Shown here: positions 1-8,924 of the stretch, piece after piece | How the letters are laid out: each line of letters starts with the position of its first letter | Position numbering within the stretch: position 1 is the first letter of the stretch | Assembly (NCBI RefSeq): GCF_019266065.1 | Contig: NZ_LPNR01000110.1 | Location: 1-64,000, forward strand | Origin: Nocardia sp. MH4 | Lineage (GTDB): Bacteria > Actinomycetota > Actinomycetes > Mycobacteriales > Mycobacteriaceae | Direction of reading: 5' to 3' | Length of the DNA stretch: 64,000 bases | Translations under genes and position numbers: made by a program | The notes under the pieces: model-generated | Database searches by the model: none | The model's input: the letters and a program-made list of their open reading frames with translations, nothing else | What the model was told of the DNA's origin: nothing

Positions 1-1
1 C

Positions 2-1018
2 GGCCGTTCCCGCGGCGGACGATCCGCCGGTGATCGCCGACCTGGCCGCCTTGGCCAGCGCCAGGCCACCGCCCAGCAGCGCCGCCGCGCCGGACTTCGC
101 CGCCACGCCGCCGGTGGGCGCGCTCGGCTGCGGCAACAGCGTCGTGGCCGCCTCACTCAGCGGGAGCACCTTCGTCGCCGTGGCGGGCAGGGCCGGAACC
201 CGGCCCGCCGCCACGTCTTCGAGCGCCTTGCGCGCCTGGGCCATGGTCGGGCGCTGCTCGGCCGAGGCGGTCAGCAACCACATCAGCACCGGCCCGAGCG
301 CACCCGCCTGCTTCGGTTCCGGCACCACTCCCCTGGCGACGGCGTGTAGTACCGCCAGCGGGTTGTCACCCTCGCCGAACGGCGGGGCGCCCTCGACGGC
401 GGCGTAGAGGGTCGAGCCCAGCGCGAAGACGTCGGCGGCGGGTTTCGGGTCGTCGCCGCGGGCGATCTCGGGCGCCAGATAGGCGGGCGTGCCCGCCAGG
501 AAACCCGTGGCGGTGACGGTGACATCGCCGGTGGCGTGCGAGATCCCGAAGTCGGTGAGCTTGACGGTGCCGTCGTCGCCGACGAGCAGGTTGGCCGGCT
601 TCACATCGCGGTGCATGATCCCGGCGTCGTGCGCCGCCGACAGCGCGGCGGCGGCCTGGGCGCCGATCCCGGCCACCTCGAGCGGCGGCAGCGTCGCCCC
701 GCCCGCCAGCTTCGCCGCGAGGCTGGGCGCGTTCATGTACTCCATGACCAGCCACGGCTGGCCGTCTTCCTCGGCGACGTCGAAGACGGTGATGGCGTTC
801 GGATGGTGCAGGCGGGCGGCGATGCGACCCTCGCGCATGGCGCGCAGCTTCGCTTCCAGCGCTTGCGAACCGGTGAGCCCCGGCGCGAGCAGCAGTTGCT
901 TCACCGCGACGGTGCGACGCAGCCGGACATCGGTGGCGCGCCACACGACTCCCATCGCGCCGGTGCCGATCGGGTCGGTGAGTCGATAACGCCCCGCGAT
1001 CAACCGATCCGATGTCAT
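2..1018 (-). CDS. Serine/threonine protein kinase (PknB-type), C-terminus beyond window edge
   Basis: Phosphorylates Ser/Thr residues of target proteins, probably at the cytoplasmic membrane. Read from the ATG at 1018, 339 codons are visible. The Gly-rich loop GTGAMGVVW is at residues 18-26, the ATP-binding Lys at 40 (VAVK), the catalytic HRD at 136-138 in HRDVKPANLL, then a DFG motif, an activation loop with several Thr residues and an APE-type motif (LAPE). The kinase domain ends near residue 265. An Ala/Thr/Pro-rich juxtamembrane stretch follows and runs off the left edge, so a membrane anchor and any sensor domain cannot be seen. GGAGG lies upstream of the ATG. The closest named actinobacterial relatives should be PknE/F/H-like kinases, but without the C-terminus I give no symbol. 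Confidence 0.93.
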   Translation of the reverse strand, partial: MTSDRLIAGRYRLTDPIGTGAMGVVWRATDVRLRRTVAVKQLLLAPGLTGSQALEAKLRAMREGRIAARLHHPNAITVFDVAEEDGQPWLVMEYMNAPSLAAKLAGGATLPPLEVAGIGAQAAAALSAAHDAGIMHRDVKPANLLVGDDGTVKLTDFGISHATGDVTVTATGFLAGTPAYLAPEIARGDDPKPAADVFALGSTLYAAVEGAPPFGEGDNPLAVLHAVARGVVPEPKQAGALGPVLMWLLTASAEQRPTMAQARKALEDVAAGRVPALPATATKVLPLSEAATTLLPQPSAPTGGVAAKSGAAALLGGGLALAKAARSAITGGSSAAGTA

Positions 1019-1186
1019 AACGTGTGCCCCTCCTGCAATACCGCCGAGTCGTCCAGCCCTCCGCGCCACAGCGGGATGAAACTTCCGAAAATCCTACGTG
1101 CTGAACTGCTTTGCCCTCGTCCTCGCGGGCCCTGGTCCATGGACTCCCGGCCGCTTCGTGATCAGACTCACAACCGGCACAACAGC

Positions 1187-1217
1187 ATCGGACCGGCCCC
1201 GCGGGGACCGGTCCGAT
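1187..1217 (-). terminator. Hairpin terminator after metH
   Basis: A perfect 10-bp inverted repeat, ATCGGACCGG/CCGGTCCGAT, encloses a further CCCC/GGGG pairing. It starts 22 bp beyond the metH stop and lies ahead of the kinase gene, so it probably ends the metH transcript. Confidence 0.7.
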
Positions 1218-1238
1218 CTGCCGTCGCCTGCCAGTGTC

Positions 1239-4200
1239 TCAGGCGTTGAAGTATTTCGCCTCCGGATGCAGCAGCACGAACGCGTCGGTCGACTGTTCCG
1301 GGTGCAGCTGCAGTTCCTCCGACAGCGTCACCCCGACCCGGCCCGCGTCGAGCAGATCGACCAGCTTGGCCCGGTCCTCGAGCTCCGGGCAGGCGCCGTA
1401 GCCGAAGGAGTACCGCGCACCGCGGTAGCCGAGCTTGAAGTAGTCCTGGATGTCGGCGGGATCGTCGTCGGCGACCGACTGGCCCTCCAGCGTCAGTTCC
1501 TCGCGCACCCGGCGATGCCAGTACTCGGCCAGCGCCTCGGTGAGCTGCACGCCGATTCCGTGCACCTCGAGGTAGTCGCGGTAGTTGTCGGCCGCGAACA
1601 GCGCGTTGGCGAAGTCGGCGATCGGCTGGCCCATGGTGACCAGCTGGAACGGCAGCACGTCGACCTGGCCGGTCTCGCGCGCCCGCTCCCGCGAGCGGAT
1701 GAAGTCGGCGATGCACAGGAACCGGTCGCGCTGCTGGCGCGGGAAGGTGAACCGGTACCGCTCGGGCGCGTCGGCGTCGGGCTCGGTGAGCACGATGACG
1801 TCGTCACCCTCCGACACCGCCGGGAAGTAGCCGTAGACCACCGCGGCGTGCTGCAGCACACCCTCGGTCGCGAGGCGGTCGAGCCAGGCCCGCAGCCGCG
1901 GGCGGCCCTCGCTCTCCACCAGCTCCTCGTAGGACGGACCGTCACCGCTGCGCTGACCGCGCAGACCCCACTGCCCCAGGAACAGCGCCCGCTCGTCGAG
2001 CAGGCCCGAATACTCCTGCAGCGGCAGCCCCTTCACCACGCGTGTGCCCCAGAACGGCGGGGTCGGCACGGGCAGATCGGCGGCCACGTCGGAGCGCTCG
2101 GGCACCTCGATCGGCACCTCGGCGGCCTTGCGCTCGGCGGCGATCCGCTTGGACCGCTCGTGGCGGGCCTTGCGCTCGGCGGCCTTCTCCTTGGCGGCGA
2201 TCGCCTCGGGGCTGTCGGGATCGAGGCCACCACCGCGCTTGACGGTCATGATCTCGTCCATCAGGCGCAGGCCCTCGAACGCGTCGCGGGCGTAGTGCAC
2301 GTCGCCCTCGTAGACGGCGGTGAGGTCGTTCTCCACGTAGGCGCGAGTCAGCGCGGCGCCGCCGAGCAGCACCGGGAACTGTTCGGCGACACCCTTGGCG
2401 TTGAGTTCCTCGAGGTTCTCCTTCATCACCACGGTCGACTTCACCAGCAGCCCGGACATGCCGATCACGTCGGCCTTCTTGTCCTGCGCGGCGTCGAGGA
2501 TGGTGGCGATCGGCTGCTTGATGCCGAGGTTGACCACCTCGTAGCCGTTGTTGGACAGGATGATGTCGACCAGGTTCTTGCCGATGTCGTGCACGTCGCC
2601 CTTCACGGTGGCGAGCACGATCCGGCCCTTGCCGGAGTCGTCGGTGGCCTCCATGTGCGGTTCCAGGTGCGCCACCGCGGTCTTCATCACCTCGGCCGAC
2701 TGGAGCACGAACGGCAGCTGCATCTGGCCGGAGCCGAACAGCTCGCCGACCGTCTTCATGCCCGAGAGCAGGGTCTCGTTGATGATCTGCAGCGGCGGCA
2801 CGGTCTGCATCGCCTCGTCGAGGTCGACGTCGAGACCGTTGCGCTCGCCGTCGACGATGCGCCGCTCGAGCCGGTCGAACAGCGGCAGCGCGGCCAGTTC
2901 CTCGGCCCGGGAGGCCTTCGACGACGCGGTCGAGACGCCCTCGAACAGTGCCATCAGCTTCTGCAGCGGGTCGTAGTCCTCGCCGCGGCGGTCGTAGATC
3001 AGGTCGAGGGCGGTCTGGCGCTGCTCGTCCGGGATCCGGCTCATCGGCAGGATCTTGGAGGCGTGCACGATCGCCGAATCCAGTCCGGCTTCGACACATT
3101 CGTGCATGAACACCGAGTTCAGCACCTGCCGGGCGGCCGGGTTCAGGCCGAAGGAGATATTGGACAGGCCGAGGGTGGTCTGCACCTGGGGGTGCCTGCG
3201 CTTGAGCTCACGGATCGCCTCGATGGTCTCGAGGCCGTCCTTGCGCGACTCCTCCTGGCCGGTGCCGAGGGTGAAGGTCAGGGTGTCGACGATGATGTCG
3301 GACTCCAGCAGACCCCAGTTGGTCGTGATGTCGGAGATCAACCGCTCGGCGATCGCCACCTTGGTCTCGGCGGTGCGGGCCTGGCCCTCCTCGTCGATGG
3401 TCAGCGCGACCACGGCGGCACCGTGCTCGGAGACCAGCCGCATGATCTGCTGGAAGCGCGAATCCGGGCCGGCGCCGTCCTCGTAGTTCACCGAGTTCAC
3501 CGCGCAGCGGCCACCCAGGTGCTCGAGACCGGCCTGCAGCACCGGCGGTTCGGTGGAGTCGAGCATGATCGGCAGGGTCGAGGACGTGGCCAGGCGCGAA
3601 GCGAGCTCGTTCATGTCCTTGGTGCCGTCGCGGCCGACGTAGTCGACGCACAGGTCGAGCATGTGCGCGCCGTCGCGGGTCTGGTCCTTGGCGATCTCGA
3701 GGCAGCGCTGCCAATCCTCGGCCAGCATCGCGTCCCGGAAGGCCTTGGAGCCGTTGGCATTCGTGCGCTCACCGATCATCAGGATCGAGGCGTCCTGCTC
3801 GAACGGGACCGCGGTGTACATGCTCGACACGGCAGGCTCGTGGGCGGGCGTGCGGCGCGCCTCGATCGGCGGCAGCGTGGTCTCGACCGCGCGCACCGCC
3901 TCGGCGACCTGGCGGATGTGCTCGGGGGTGGTGCCACAGCAGCCACCCACCAGCGAGAGCCCGAACTCGGAGACGAAGCCGCTCATCGCGACCGCCAGCT
4001 CCTCCGGGGTCAGCGGGTACTCCGCGCCGTTCGCGCCGAGCACCGGCAGACCCGCGTTCGGCATCACCGAGACGGGTATCTGCGCGTGTCGCGACAGGTG
4101 GCGCAGGTGCTCGCTCATCTCGTCGGGGCCGGTCGCGCAGTTCAGGCCGATCATGTCGATGCCGAGCGGTTCGAGCGCGGTCAGCGCGGCGCCGATCTCG

Positions 4201-4835
4201 CTGCCGACCAGCATGGTGCCGGTGGTCTCCACGGTGACGTGGGTGATGATCGGGATCCGGCGGCCCGCGGCCGCCATGGCCCGCCTGCTGCCGGTGATCG
4301 CGGCCTTGACCTGCAGCAGGTCCTGGCAGGTCTCGATGAGGATGGCGTCGGCGCCGCCGTCGAGCATACCCAGGGCGGCCTCGGTGTAGGCGTCGCGCAG
4401 CGAGACGAACGGCGCGTGCCCCAGCGTCGGCAGCTTGGTGCCCGGTCCCATCGAGCCCAGCACATAGCGCGGGGTGCCGTCGGCGGACGGGCCCATCTCG
4501 TCGGCGACCTCACGGGCCAGCCGGGTGCCGCGCTCGGACAGATCGCGGATCCGGTCGGCGATGTCGTAGTCGGCCAGGTTGGGCAGGTTGCAGCCGAAGG
4601 TGTTGGTCTCCACCGCATCCGCGCCGGCTTCGAAGTACGCGCGGTGGATCGCGCGCAGCACGTCGGGGCGGGTGTCGTTGAGGATCTCGTTGCATCCTTC
4701 GAGGCCACGGAAATCGTCGAGCGACAGATCCGCGGCCTGCAACATCGTGCCCATCGCACCGTCGCCGATGACGACACGCCGTCGGAGCGTATCGAGGAGC
4801 GTGGTATCGAACCCGGTGGGCAAGGACGCAGACAT
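1239..4835 (-). CDS. metH: Cobalamin-dependent methionine synthase
   Basis: Transfers a methyl group from 5-methyltetrahydrofolate through cobalamin to homocysteine, making methionine. The 1198 residues match the usual length (about 1200). Domain order is complete: N-terminal homocysteine-binding barrel with the zinc-site cysteines (LNCATG and GGCCGTTPEH), a folate-binding pterin domain (MIGERTNANG onwards, from about residue 350), the B12 cap, the B12-binding domain with the cobalt-ligand motif GDVHDIGKN near residue 745, and a C-terminal AdoMet-binding reactivation domain ending in HPEAKYF. The ATG at 4835 is preceded by TAGTCT six bases upstream, which suggests a leaderless mRNA. No B12 riboswitch fits in the short upstream gap. 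It is divergent from the PAC2 gene. Confidence 0.97.
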   Translation of the reverse strand: MSASLPTGFDTTLLDTLRRRVVIGDGAMGTMLQAADLSLDDFRGLEGCNEILNDTRPDVLRAIHRAYFEAGADAVETNTFGCNLPNLADYDIADRIRDLSERGTRLAREVADEMGPSADGTPRYVLGSMGPGTKLPTLGHAPFVSLRDAYTEAALGMLDGGADAILIETCQDLLQVKAAITGSRRAMAAAGRRIPIITHVTVETTGTMLVGSEIGAALTALEPLGIDMIGLNCATGPDEMSEHLRHLSRHAQIPVSVMPNAGLPVLGANGAEYPLTPEELAVAMSGFVSEFGLSLVGGCCGTTPEHIRQVAEAVRAVETTLPPIEARRTPAHEPAVSSMYTAVPFEQDASILMIGERTNANGSKAFRDAMLAEDWQRCLEIAKDQTRDGAHMLDLCVDYVGRDGTKDMNELASRLATSSTLPIMLDSTEPPVLQAGLEHLGGRCAVNSVNYEDGAGPDSRFQQIMRLVSEHGAAVVALTIDEEGQARTAETKVAIAERLISDITTNWGLLESDIIVDTLTFTLGTGQEESRKDGLETIEAIRELKRRHPQVQTTLGLSNISFGLNPAARQVLNSVFMHECVEAGLDSAIVHASKILPMSRIPDEQRQTALDLIYDRRGEDYDPLQKLMALFEGVSTASSKASRAEELAALPLFDRLERRIVDGERNGLDVDLDEAMQTVPPLQIINETLLSGMKTVGELFGSGQMQLPFVLQSAEVMKTAVAHLEPHMEATDDSGKGRIVLATVKGDVHDIGKNLVDIILSNNGYEVVNLGIKQPIATILDAAQDKKADVIGMSGLLVKSTVVMKENLEELNAKGVAEQFPVLLGGAALTRAYVENDLTAVYEGDVHYARDAFEGLRLMDEIMTVKRGGGLDPDSPEAIAAKEKAAERKARHERSKRIAAERKAAEVPIEVPERSDVAADLPVPTPPFWGTRVVKGLPLQEYSGLLDERALFLGQWGLRGQRSGDGPSYEELVESEGRPRLRAWLDRLATEGVLQHAAVVYGYFPAVSEGDDVIVLTEPDADAPERYRFTFPRQQRDRFLCIADFIRSRERARETGQVDVLPFQLVTMGQPIADFANALFAADNYRDYLEVHGIGVQLTEALAEYWHRRVREELTLEGQSVADDDPADIQDYFKLGYRGARYSFGYGACPELEDRAKLVDLLDAGRVGVTLSEELQLHPEQSTDAFVLLHPEAKYFNA

Positions 4836-4841
4836 GATTCA

Positions 4842-4847
4842 AGACTA
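4842..4847 (-). promoter_or_regulatory. -10 box of leaderless metH promoter
   Basis: TAGTCT (TANNNT type) ends 6 nt before the metH ATG, so transcription would start at or next to the start codon. Confidence 0.5.
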
Positions 4848-4961
4848 ATGGGCGGCCCCGACGCATAAGACCACTGCGGGTGATTCGAGTGGCGCCGGAC
4901 ACAGCCCGCACGGGAAACACGCAACAGCGCCGGTCACCGCAAAACAATTCGCCGAAGACAC

Positions 4962-4967
4962 TAGGCT
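4962..4967 (+). promoter_or_regulatory. -10 box of leaderless PAC2-gene promoter
   Basis: TAGGCT ends 6 nt before the GTG start at 4974. No ribosome binding site is present, consistent with a leaderless message. Confidence 0.5.
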
Positions 4968-4973
4968 GACCGG

Positions 4974-5858
4974 GTGGATGCCAGTGAAACCCCCGAGACG
5001 GAACTGCCGACGTTGCGCAATCCCGTGCTGGTCGCGGCCTTCGAGGGCTGGAACGACGCCGGTGACGCCGCCAGTGGCGCGGTCGAACATCTGGAGTTGA
5101 TCTGGGACGCCGAGCCGCTCGCCGAACTCGATTCCGAGGACTACTACGACTACCAGGTGAACCGCCCGACGGTGCGCCAGGTGGACGGGGTGACCAGGGA
5201 GATCCAGTGGCCCTCGACCATGTTGTCGGTGTGCTCGCCCCCCGGGAGCGATCGCGATGTCGTCCTGCTGCGCGGGATCGAACCCAACATGCGCTGGCGC
5301 AGCTTCTGCAACGACCTGCTCGAGTTCATCGAGCAGCTCGGTGTGGAGACGGTCGTCATCCTCGGCGCGTTGCTCGCCGACACGCCGCACACACGTCCGG
5401 TGCCGGTGACCGGCTCGGCCTACAGCCCCGAGGCCGCCGAGCGGTTCGCCCTGGAGCAGACCCGCTACGAGGGCCCGACCGGGATCACCGGGGTGCTGCA
5501 GGACATGTGTGTCAAGGCCGGGGTGCCTGCGGTGTCGTTCTGGGCGGCGGTGCCGCACTACGTGTCGCAGCCGCCGAACCCGAAGGCCACCATCGCGCTG
5601 CTGCACCGGGTCGAGGACGTCCTCGACATCGAGGTTCCGCTCGGTGAGCTGCCCACACAGGCCGAGGAGTGGGAGGCCGCGGTCAACGAGATGACCGTCG
5701 GCGACGAGGAGATCAACGAGTACGTGCGCTCGCTCGAGGAGCGTGGCGACGCGGCGCTCGACCTCAACGAGACGATGGCCAAGATCGACGGTGACGCCAT
5801 CGCCGCGGAGTTCGAGAAGTACCTGCGCAGGCGCGGTCCGGGCAGTTTCGGGCTCTGA
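4974..5858 (+). CDS. PAC2 (proteasome assembly chaperone) family protein
   Basis: 294 residues starting at GTG. It belongs to the PAC2/CO9491 family, in which actinobacterial members are conserved but not firmly assigned a role; archaeal and eukaryotic relatives help assemble the proteasome. The family hallmarks seen are the N-terminal VAAFEGWNDAGDAA segment, VVILGALLADTPHTRPVPVTG near residue 125, and a C-terminal acidic helical tail (MTVGDEEINEYVRSLEE). It is divergent from metH and has a leaderless promoter, which explains the missing Shine-Dalgarno sequence. Actinomycetes of this group carry a proteasome, so a chaperone-like role is possible but not shown here. Confidence 0.88.
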   Translation: MDASETPETELPTLRNPVLVAAFEGWNDAGDAASGAVEHLELIWDAEPLAELDSEDYYDYQVNRPTVRQVDGVTREIQWPSTMLSVCSPPGSDRDVVLLRGIEPNMRWRSFCNDLLEFIEQLGVETVVILGALLADTPHTRPVPVTGSAYSPEAAERFALEQTRYEGPTGITGVLQDMCVKAGVPAVSFWAAVPHYVSQPPNPKATIALLHRVEDVLDIEVPLGELPTQAEEWEAAVNEMTVGDEEINEYVRSLEERGDAALDLNETMAKIDGDAIAAEFEKYLRRRGPGSFGL

Positions 5859-5917
5859 CCCGCGTTCACCGGGAATTCGCCACGCGACCACCTCCCGGAT
5901 ATCGACGGCACGCCCCC

Positions 5918-5923
5918 TAGACT
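5918..5923 (+). promoter_or_regulatory. -10 box of leaderless promoter
   Basis: TAGACT lies 7 nt before the GTG start at 5931. Confidence 0.5.
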
Positions 5924-5930
5924 TTTTCGC

Positions 5931-8474
5931 GTGCCGAACCACCCGATCGTCGCTCATCTCCGGGGATTCGACGACCGGATCGCGGTGCTGCACCGGCACC
6001 CGACCGTGCCCGCCGACACCCTGTGCCGCGTCACCTATGCCCAGCTCGCCGACCGCGTCGCGGAGTTCTCGGCACGGCTGGGCCCGGCGCGCCGACTCGT
6101 CGCGCTGACCGCGGCCAACGACATCGACTCCCTCGTCGCCTACCTGGGCGCGCTCGACGCGGGCTGCGTGGTGCTGCTGACCGGCGAGCTCTCCGGTGAA
6201 CTCGCCGCAACCTACGATCCCGACGTCGTCGTCGAGGGCGGACGGATCGTCGCCGAGCGCGCGGACCCGGCGCACGAGCTGCACCCGGAGCTCGCCCTGC
6301 TGTTGAGCACGTCCGGCTCGACCGGCTCGCCGAAGCTGGTCCGGCTCTCGGCCGCGAACCTGCTCGCCAACGCCGACTCGATCGCCCGCTATCTCGAGAT
6401 CGGGCCGCACGATCGCGCGGCGACCACGCTGCCACTGTTCTACTGCTACGGCCTGTCGGTGGTGCACAGCCATCTGCTGCGCGGGGCGAGCCTGCTGCTC
6501 ACCGACCGGTCGGTGAGCGATCCCGAGTTCTGGGACGAGTTCCGCGCGCACCGGGCGACGTCGTTCGCCGCGGTCCCCTACACCGTGGACCTGCTGGACC
6601 GGGTCGGCTTCGCCGAGATGTCACTGCCCGATCTGCGGTACGTGACGCAGGCGGGTGGCCGGCTCGAGCCCGCGCGGGTGCGGGCCTACGCGCGGCTCGG
6701 CGCGGCGGCGGGCTGGCGATTCTTCGTGATGTACGGCCAGACCGAGGCGACGGCCCGGATGGCGTATCTGCCACCGGAACTCGCGACCGAGCACCCGGAC
6801 TGCATCGGGATACCCGTACCCGGTGGACATTTCACGCTCGAACCGGTCGACGACGGCGCCGCCGAGGAACTGGTGTACCACGGTGCCAACGTGATGCTCG
6901 GCTACGCGACCCGCCCCGCCGATCTCGCGCTGGGCCGCACCGTCGCGGCGCTGCGCACCGGTGACCTCGCCCGGCGCACCGCCGACGGCCTGTACCAGGT
7001 GATCGGCAGGCGCAGCCGCTTCGCGAAGCTGTTCGGGCTGCGCATCGATCTGGGCCGGATCGAATCCGAGCTCGCCGCCGCCGGTTTCGGCGCGGCCTGC
7101 ACCGACGACGGCGCCCGGCTGATCGCCGCGGTGACCGGGACGGGCCGGGGTGATCCCGCCGCGCTGATCGCGCGGGCGTCGGGTCTGCCCGCGGCGGCGG
7201 TGACCGTGACGATCGTCGACGAGCTGCCCCGGCTGGCCACCGGCAAGATCGACTACCCGGCGATCCGCGCGCAGGCGCCCGCCGAGCCCGAGACCGGCGC
7301 CGATGTGCGCGCCATCTACGCCGACGCGCTGGCCCTGCCGGTCGAGAAGATCTCGCGTGCACACAGCTTCGTGGAGCTGGGCGGTGATTCGCTCAGTTAC
7401 GTCACCACCGCGGCCCGGCTGGAACGGGTCATCGGCAAGCTGCCCGCCGACTGGCCGCAGCTCTCGATCGACCGGTTGGAGCGAGCACCGCGCGGCCGGG
7501 GCGGTGTCGGGCGAGCCCTGGACACCGCGACGGCGCTGCGCGCCATCGGCATCGTGCTCGTGCTCGGCTCGCACATCCAGCTGTTCGAGATCTGGGGTGC
7601 GGCGCACGTGCTGCTGGCGGTGGCCGGATACAACTTCGCGCGGTTCGCGGTGAGTGCGGCTCCCCCGGCCCAGCGTCTCCGGCAGACCGCGCGGTCGGTG
7701 GCGATGATCGCGGTGCCGACGGCGCTGTGGGTGTTGATCACGATGGTGTTGCAGCCCGGCTATTACAGCTGGCAGAATGTGGTGCTGCTCAACAAGATCC
7801 TCGGCCCGCGCAACGACACGGCGGGGCATCTGTGGTTCCTGGAGGTGCTGGTCTACTGCACGGTCGTCGCCGCGCTGCTGCTGCGGATCCCGTGGCTGGA
7901 CCGCTGGGAGCGGCGGGGGCCGTTCTGGTTCGCCCTGGCTCTGCTCGGGCTCGCCCTGGTGGTGCGCTGGCATGCGTTCGGGCTCTATCCCGAGCGCGAT
8001 ATCCCGTTGTCACCGCTGGCCTGTTGGTACTTCGTTCTCGGCTGGGCCGGAGCGAAGGCGACGGCAGTCTGGCAGCGGCTGATCGTCAGCGCCGTGCTGC
8101 TGGCAAGTGTGCCGGGGTATTTCGGCGTCACCGATCGGGAACGCCTGGTGATGGCGGGCATCCTGCTGCTGGTCTGGCTGCCCGCGCTGCGCGTGCCCGC
8201 CGTCCTCGCCGTGGTGGCGGTGGCGGTGGCCGACAGCTCGTTGTTCGCGTACCTGCTGCACTGGCAGGTGTACCCGGCGTTCGGCGACCATCGACTGCTC
8301 GCATTGTTCGCCTCGCTCGCGGCCGGTGCGGCCGCTACCAGGATGGTGGTTCTGTGCCGGCGGAACTGGCCACGGCTAGCGCTCCAGGGTCAGTACCTGG
8401 GCGGCCGCCTCGTGCGCCAGCTTCGCGATCAGCAGGTCACGCGGGATCGTCTGGCCGGCAAGGTGATCGAGTGA
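5931..8474 (+). CDS. Fusion: adenylation domain, carrier protein and membrane acyltransferase-3-like domain
   Basis: 847 residues with three parts. Residues 1 to about 440 are an AMP-forming acyl/aminoacyl-adenylating domain with the P-loop STSGSTGSPK near 130, the YGQTEA motif, the GDLARR segment and a C-terminal TGKID core. Residues 460-510 form a phosphopantetheine carrier domain with attachment Ser487 (GGDSLSY). From about 530 to 815 there are some ten hydrophobic segments resembling the OafA/acyltransferase-3 membrane fold. The layout suggests that an acid is activated, loaded on the built-in carrier and passed to an acceptor at the membrane. The substrate is unknown, and the acyltransferase assignment is from topology and general resemblance rather than a clear catalytic motif. 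GTG start with a leaderless -10 box. The last 33 codons overlap the opposing small gene. Confidence 0.85.
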   Translation: MPNHPIVAHLRGFDDRIAVLHRHPTVPADTLCRVTYAQLADRVAEFSARLGPARRLVALTAANDIDSLVAYLGALDAGCVVLLTGELSGELAATYDPDVVVEGGRIVAERADPAHELHPELALLLSTSGSTGSPKLVRLSAANLLANADSIARYLEIGPHDRAATTLPLFYCYGLSVVHSHLLRGASLLLTDRSVSDPEFWDEFRAHRATSFAAVPYTVDLLDRVGFAEMSLPDLRYVTQAGGRLEPARVRAYARLGAAAGWRFFVMYGQTEATARMAYLPPELATEHPDCIGIPVPGGHFTLEPVDDGAAEELVYHGANVMLGYATRPADLALGRTVAALRTGDLARRTADGLYQVIGRRSRFAKLFGLRIDLGRIESELAAAGFGAACTDDGARLIAAVTGTGRGDPAALIARASGLPAAAVTVTIVDELPRLATGKIDYPAIRAQAPAEPETGADVRAIYADALALPVEKISRAHSFVELGGDSLSYVTTAARLERVIGKLPADWPQLSIDRLERAPRGRGGVGRALDTATALRAIGIVLVLGSHIQLFEIWGAAHVLLAVAGYNFARFAVSAAPPAQRLRQTARSVAMIAVPTALWVLITMVLQPGYYSWQNVVLLNKILGPRNDTAGHLWFLEVLVYCTVVAALLLRIPWLDRWERRGPFWFALALLGLALVVRWHAFGLYPERDIPLSPLACWYFVLGWAGAKATAVWQRLIVSAVLLASVPGYFGVTDRERLVMAGILLLVWLPALRVPAVLAVVAVAVADSSLFAYLLHWQVYPAFGDHRLLALFASLAAGAAATRMVVLCRRNWPRLALQGQYLGGRLVRQLRDQQVTRDRLAGKVIE

Positions 8475-8681
8475 CGGCACCACCACGTGGTGGGCGTCGG
8501 CCCGCTTCAATTCCTGAGTGAGTTCGGCGAACGCCGCACCGTCACCCGCGGTCGATTCATGGAACGTCGCGGCGAAGCACATCCCCGCGGTGCGCGCGAG
8601 GCTGCGTAGCGCATCCTCCAATTGGTCGCTCCGGCCTTCGGCCAGGTCGTCCCGCAAGTATCCATAGATCAACGCTTCCAC
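8376..8681 (-). CDS. Stand-alone resolvase N-terminal-like domain protein
   Basis: 101 residues resembling the N-terminal fold of serine recombinases (starts MEALIYGYLR; later ELKRADAHHVVVPSLDHLAG). The catalytic serine expected just after the first strand (YxRxS pattern) is absent and there is no DNA-binding domain, so recombination is unlikely. Such short proteins are common in Streptomyces and Nocardia and have no known role. Start is GTG at 8681 with GGAGG seven bases upstream. The 3' end overlaps the convergent adenylation/acyltransferase gene by 99 bp. I do not read it as part of a mobile element. Confidence 0.75.
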   Translation of the reverse strand: MEALIYGYLRDDLAEGRSDQLEDALRSLARTAGMCFAATFHESTAGDGAAFAELTQELKRADAHHVVVPSLDHLAGQTIPRDLLIAKLAHEAAAQVLTLER

Positions 8682-8912
8682 CCGAACCTCCGTTGGATTG
8701 GGATCGCTGTTCTGTTGTCGGATCCCCCCGCGCCACGCCGTGCGCCGCGCGGGGGTACTGCGTTGCCCTGCAAGCTCTCCTGCAAAGCGGGTGTCCGCCG
8801 GGGTCGGCGACGAGCACCTACTTACAGCATGCGTATTCGCGGCCCCGCGCAGCAGATGTCAAGCCGATGACATCTACATGCCCTATTCGGGACGCCGAAC
8901 GTTAACTGGTGG

Positions 8913-8918
8913 GATACT
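8913..8918 (+). promoter_or_regulatory. -10 box of leaderless promoter
   Basis: GATACT ends 6 nt before the GTG start at 8925. The 243-bp gap upstream also holds a GC-rich dyad (CCCCCGCG/CGCGGGGG at 8725-8755). Confidence 0.4.
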
Positions 8919-8924
8919 ACCGCC

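Noticed and set aside
1098..4868. 1256-codon open frame opposite metH
   Set aside because: It is the antisense shadow of a clearly functional metH; the translation is low-complexity and matches no family.
8376..8681. Serine recombinase of a mobile element
   Set aside because: No catalytic serine, no DNA-binding domain, and no repeats flank it.
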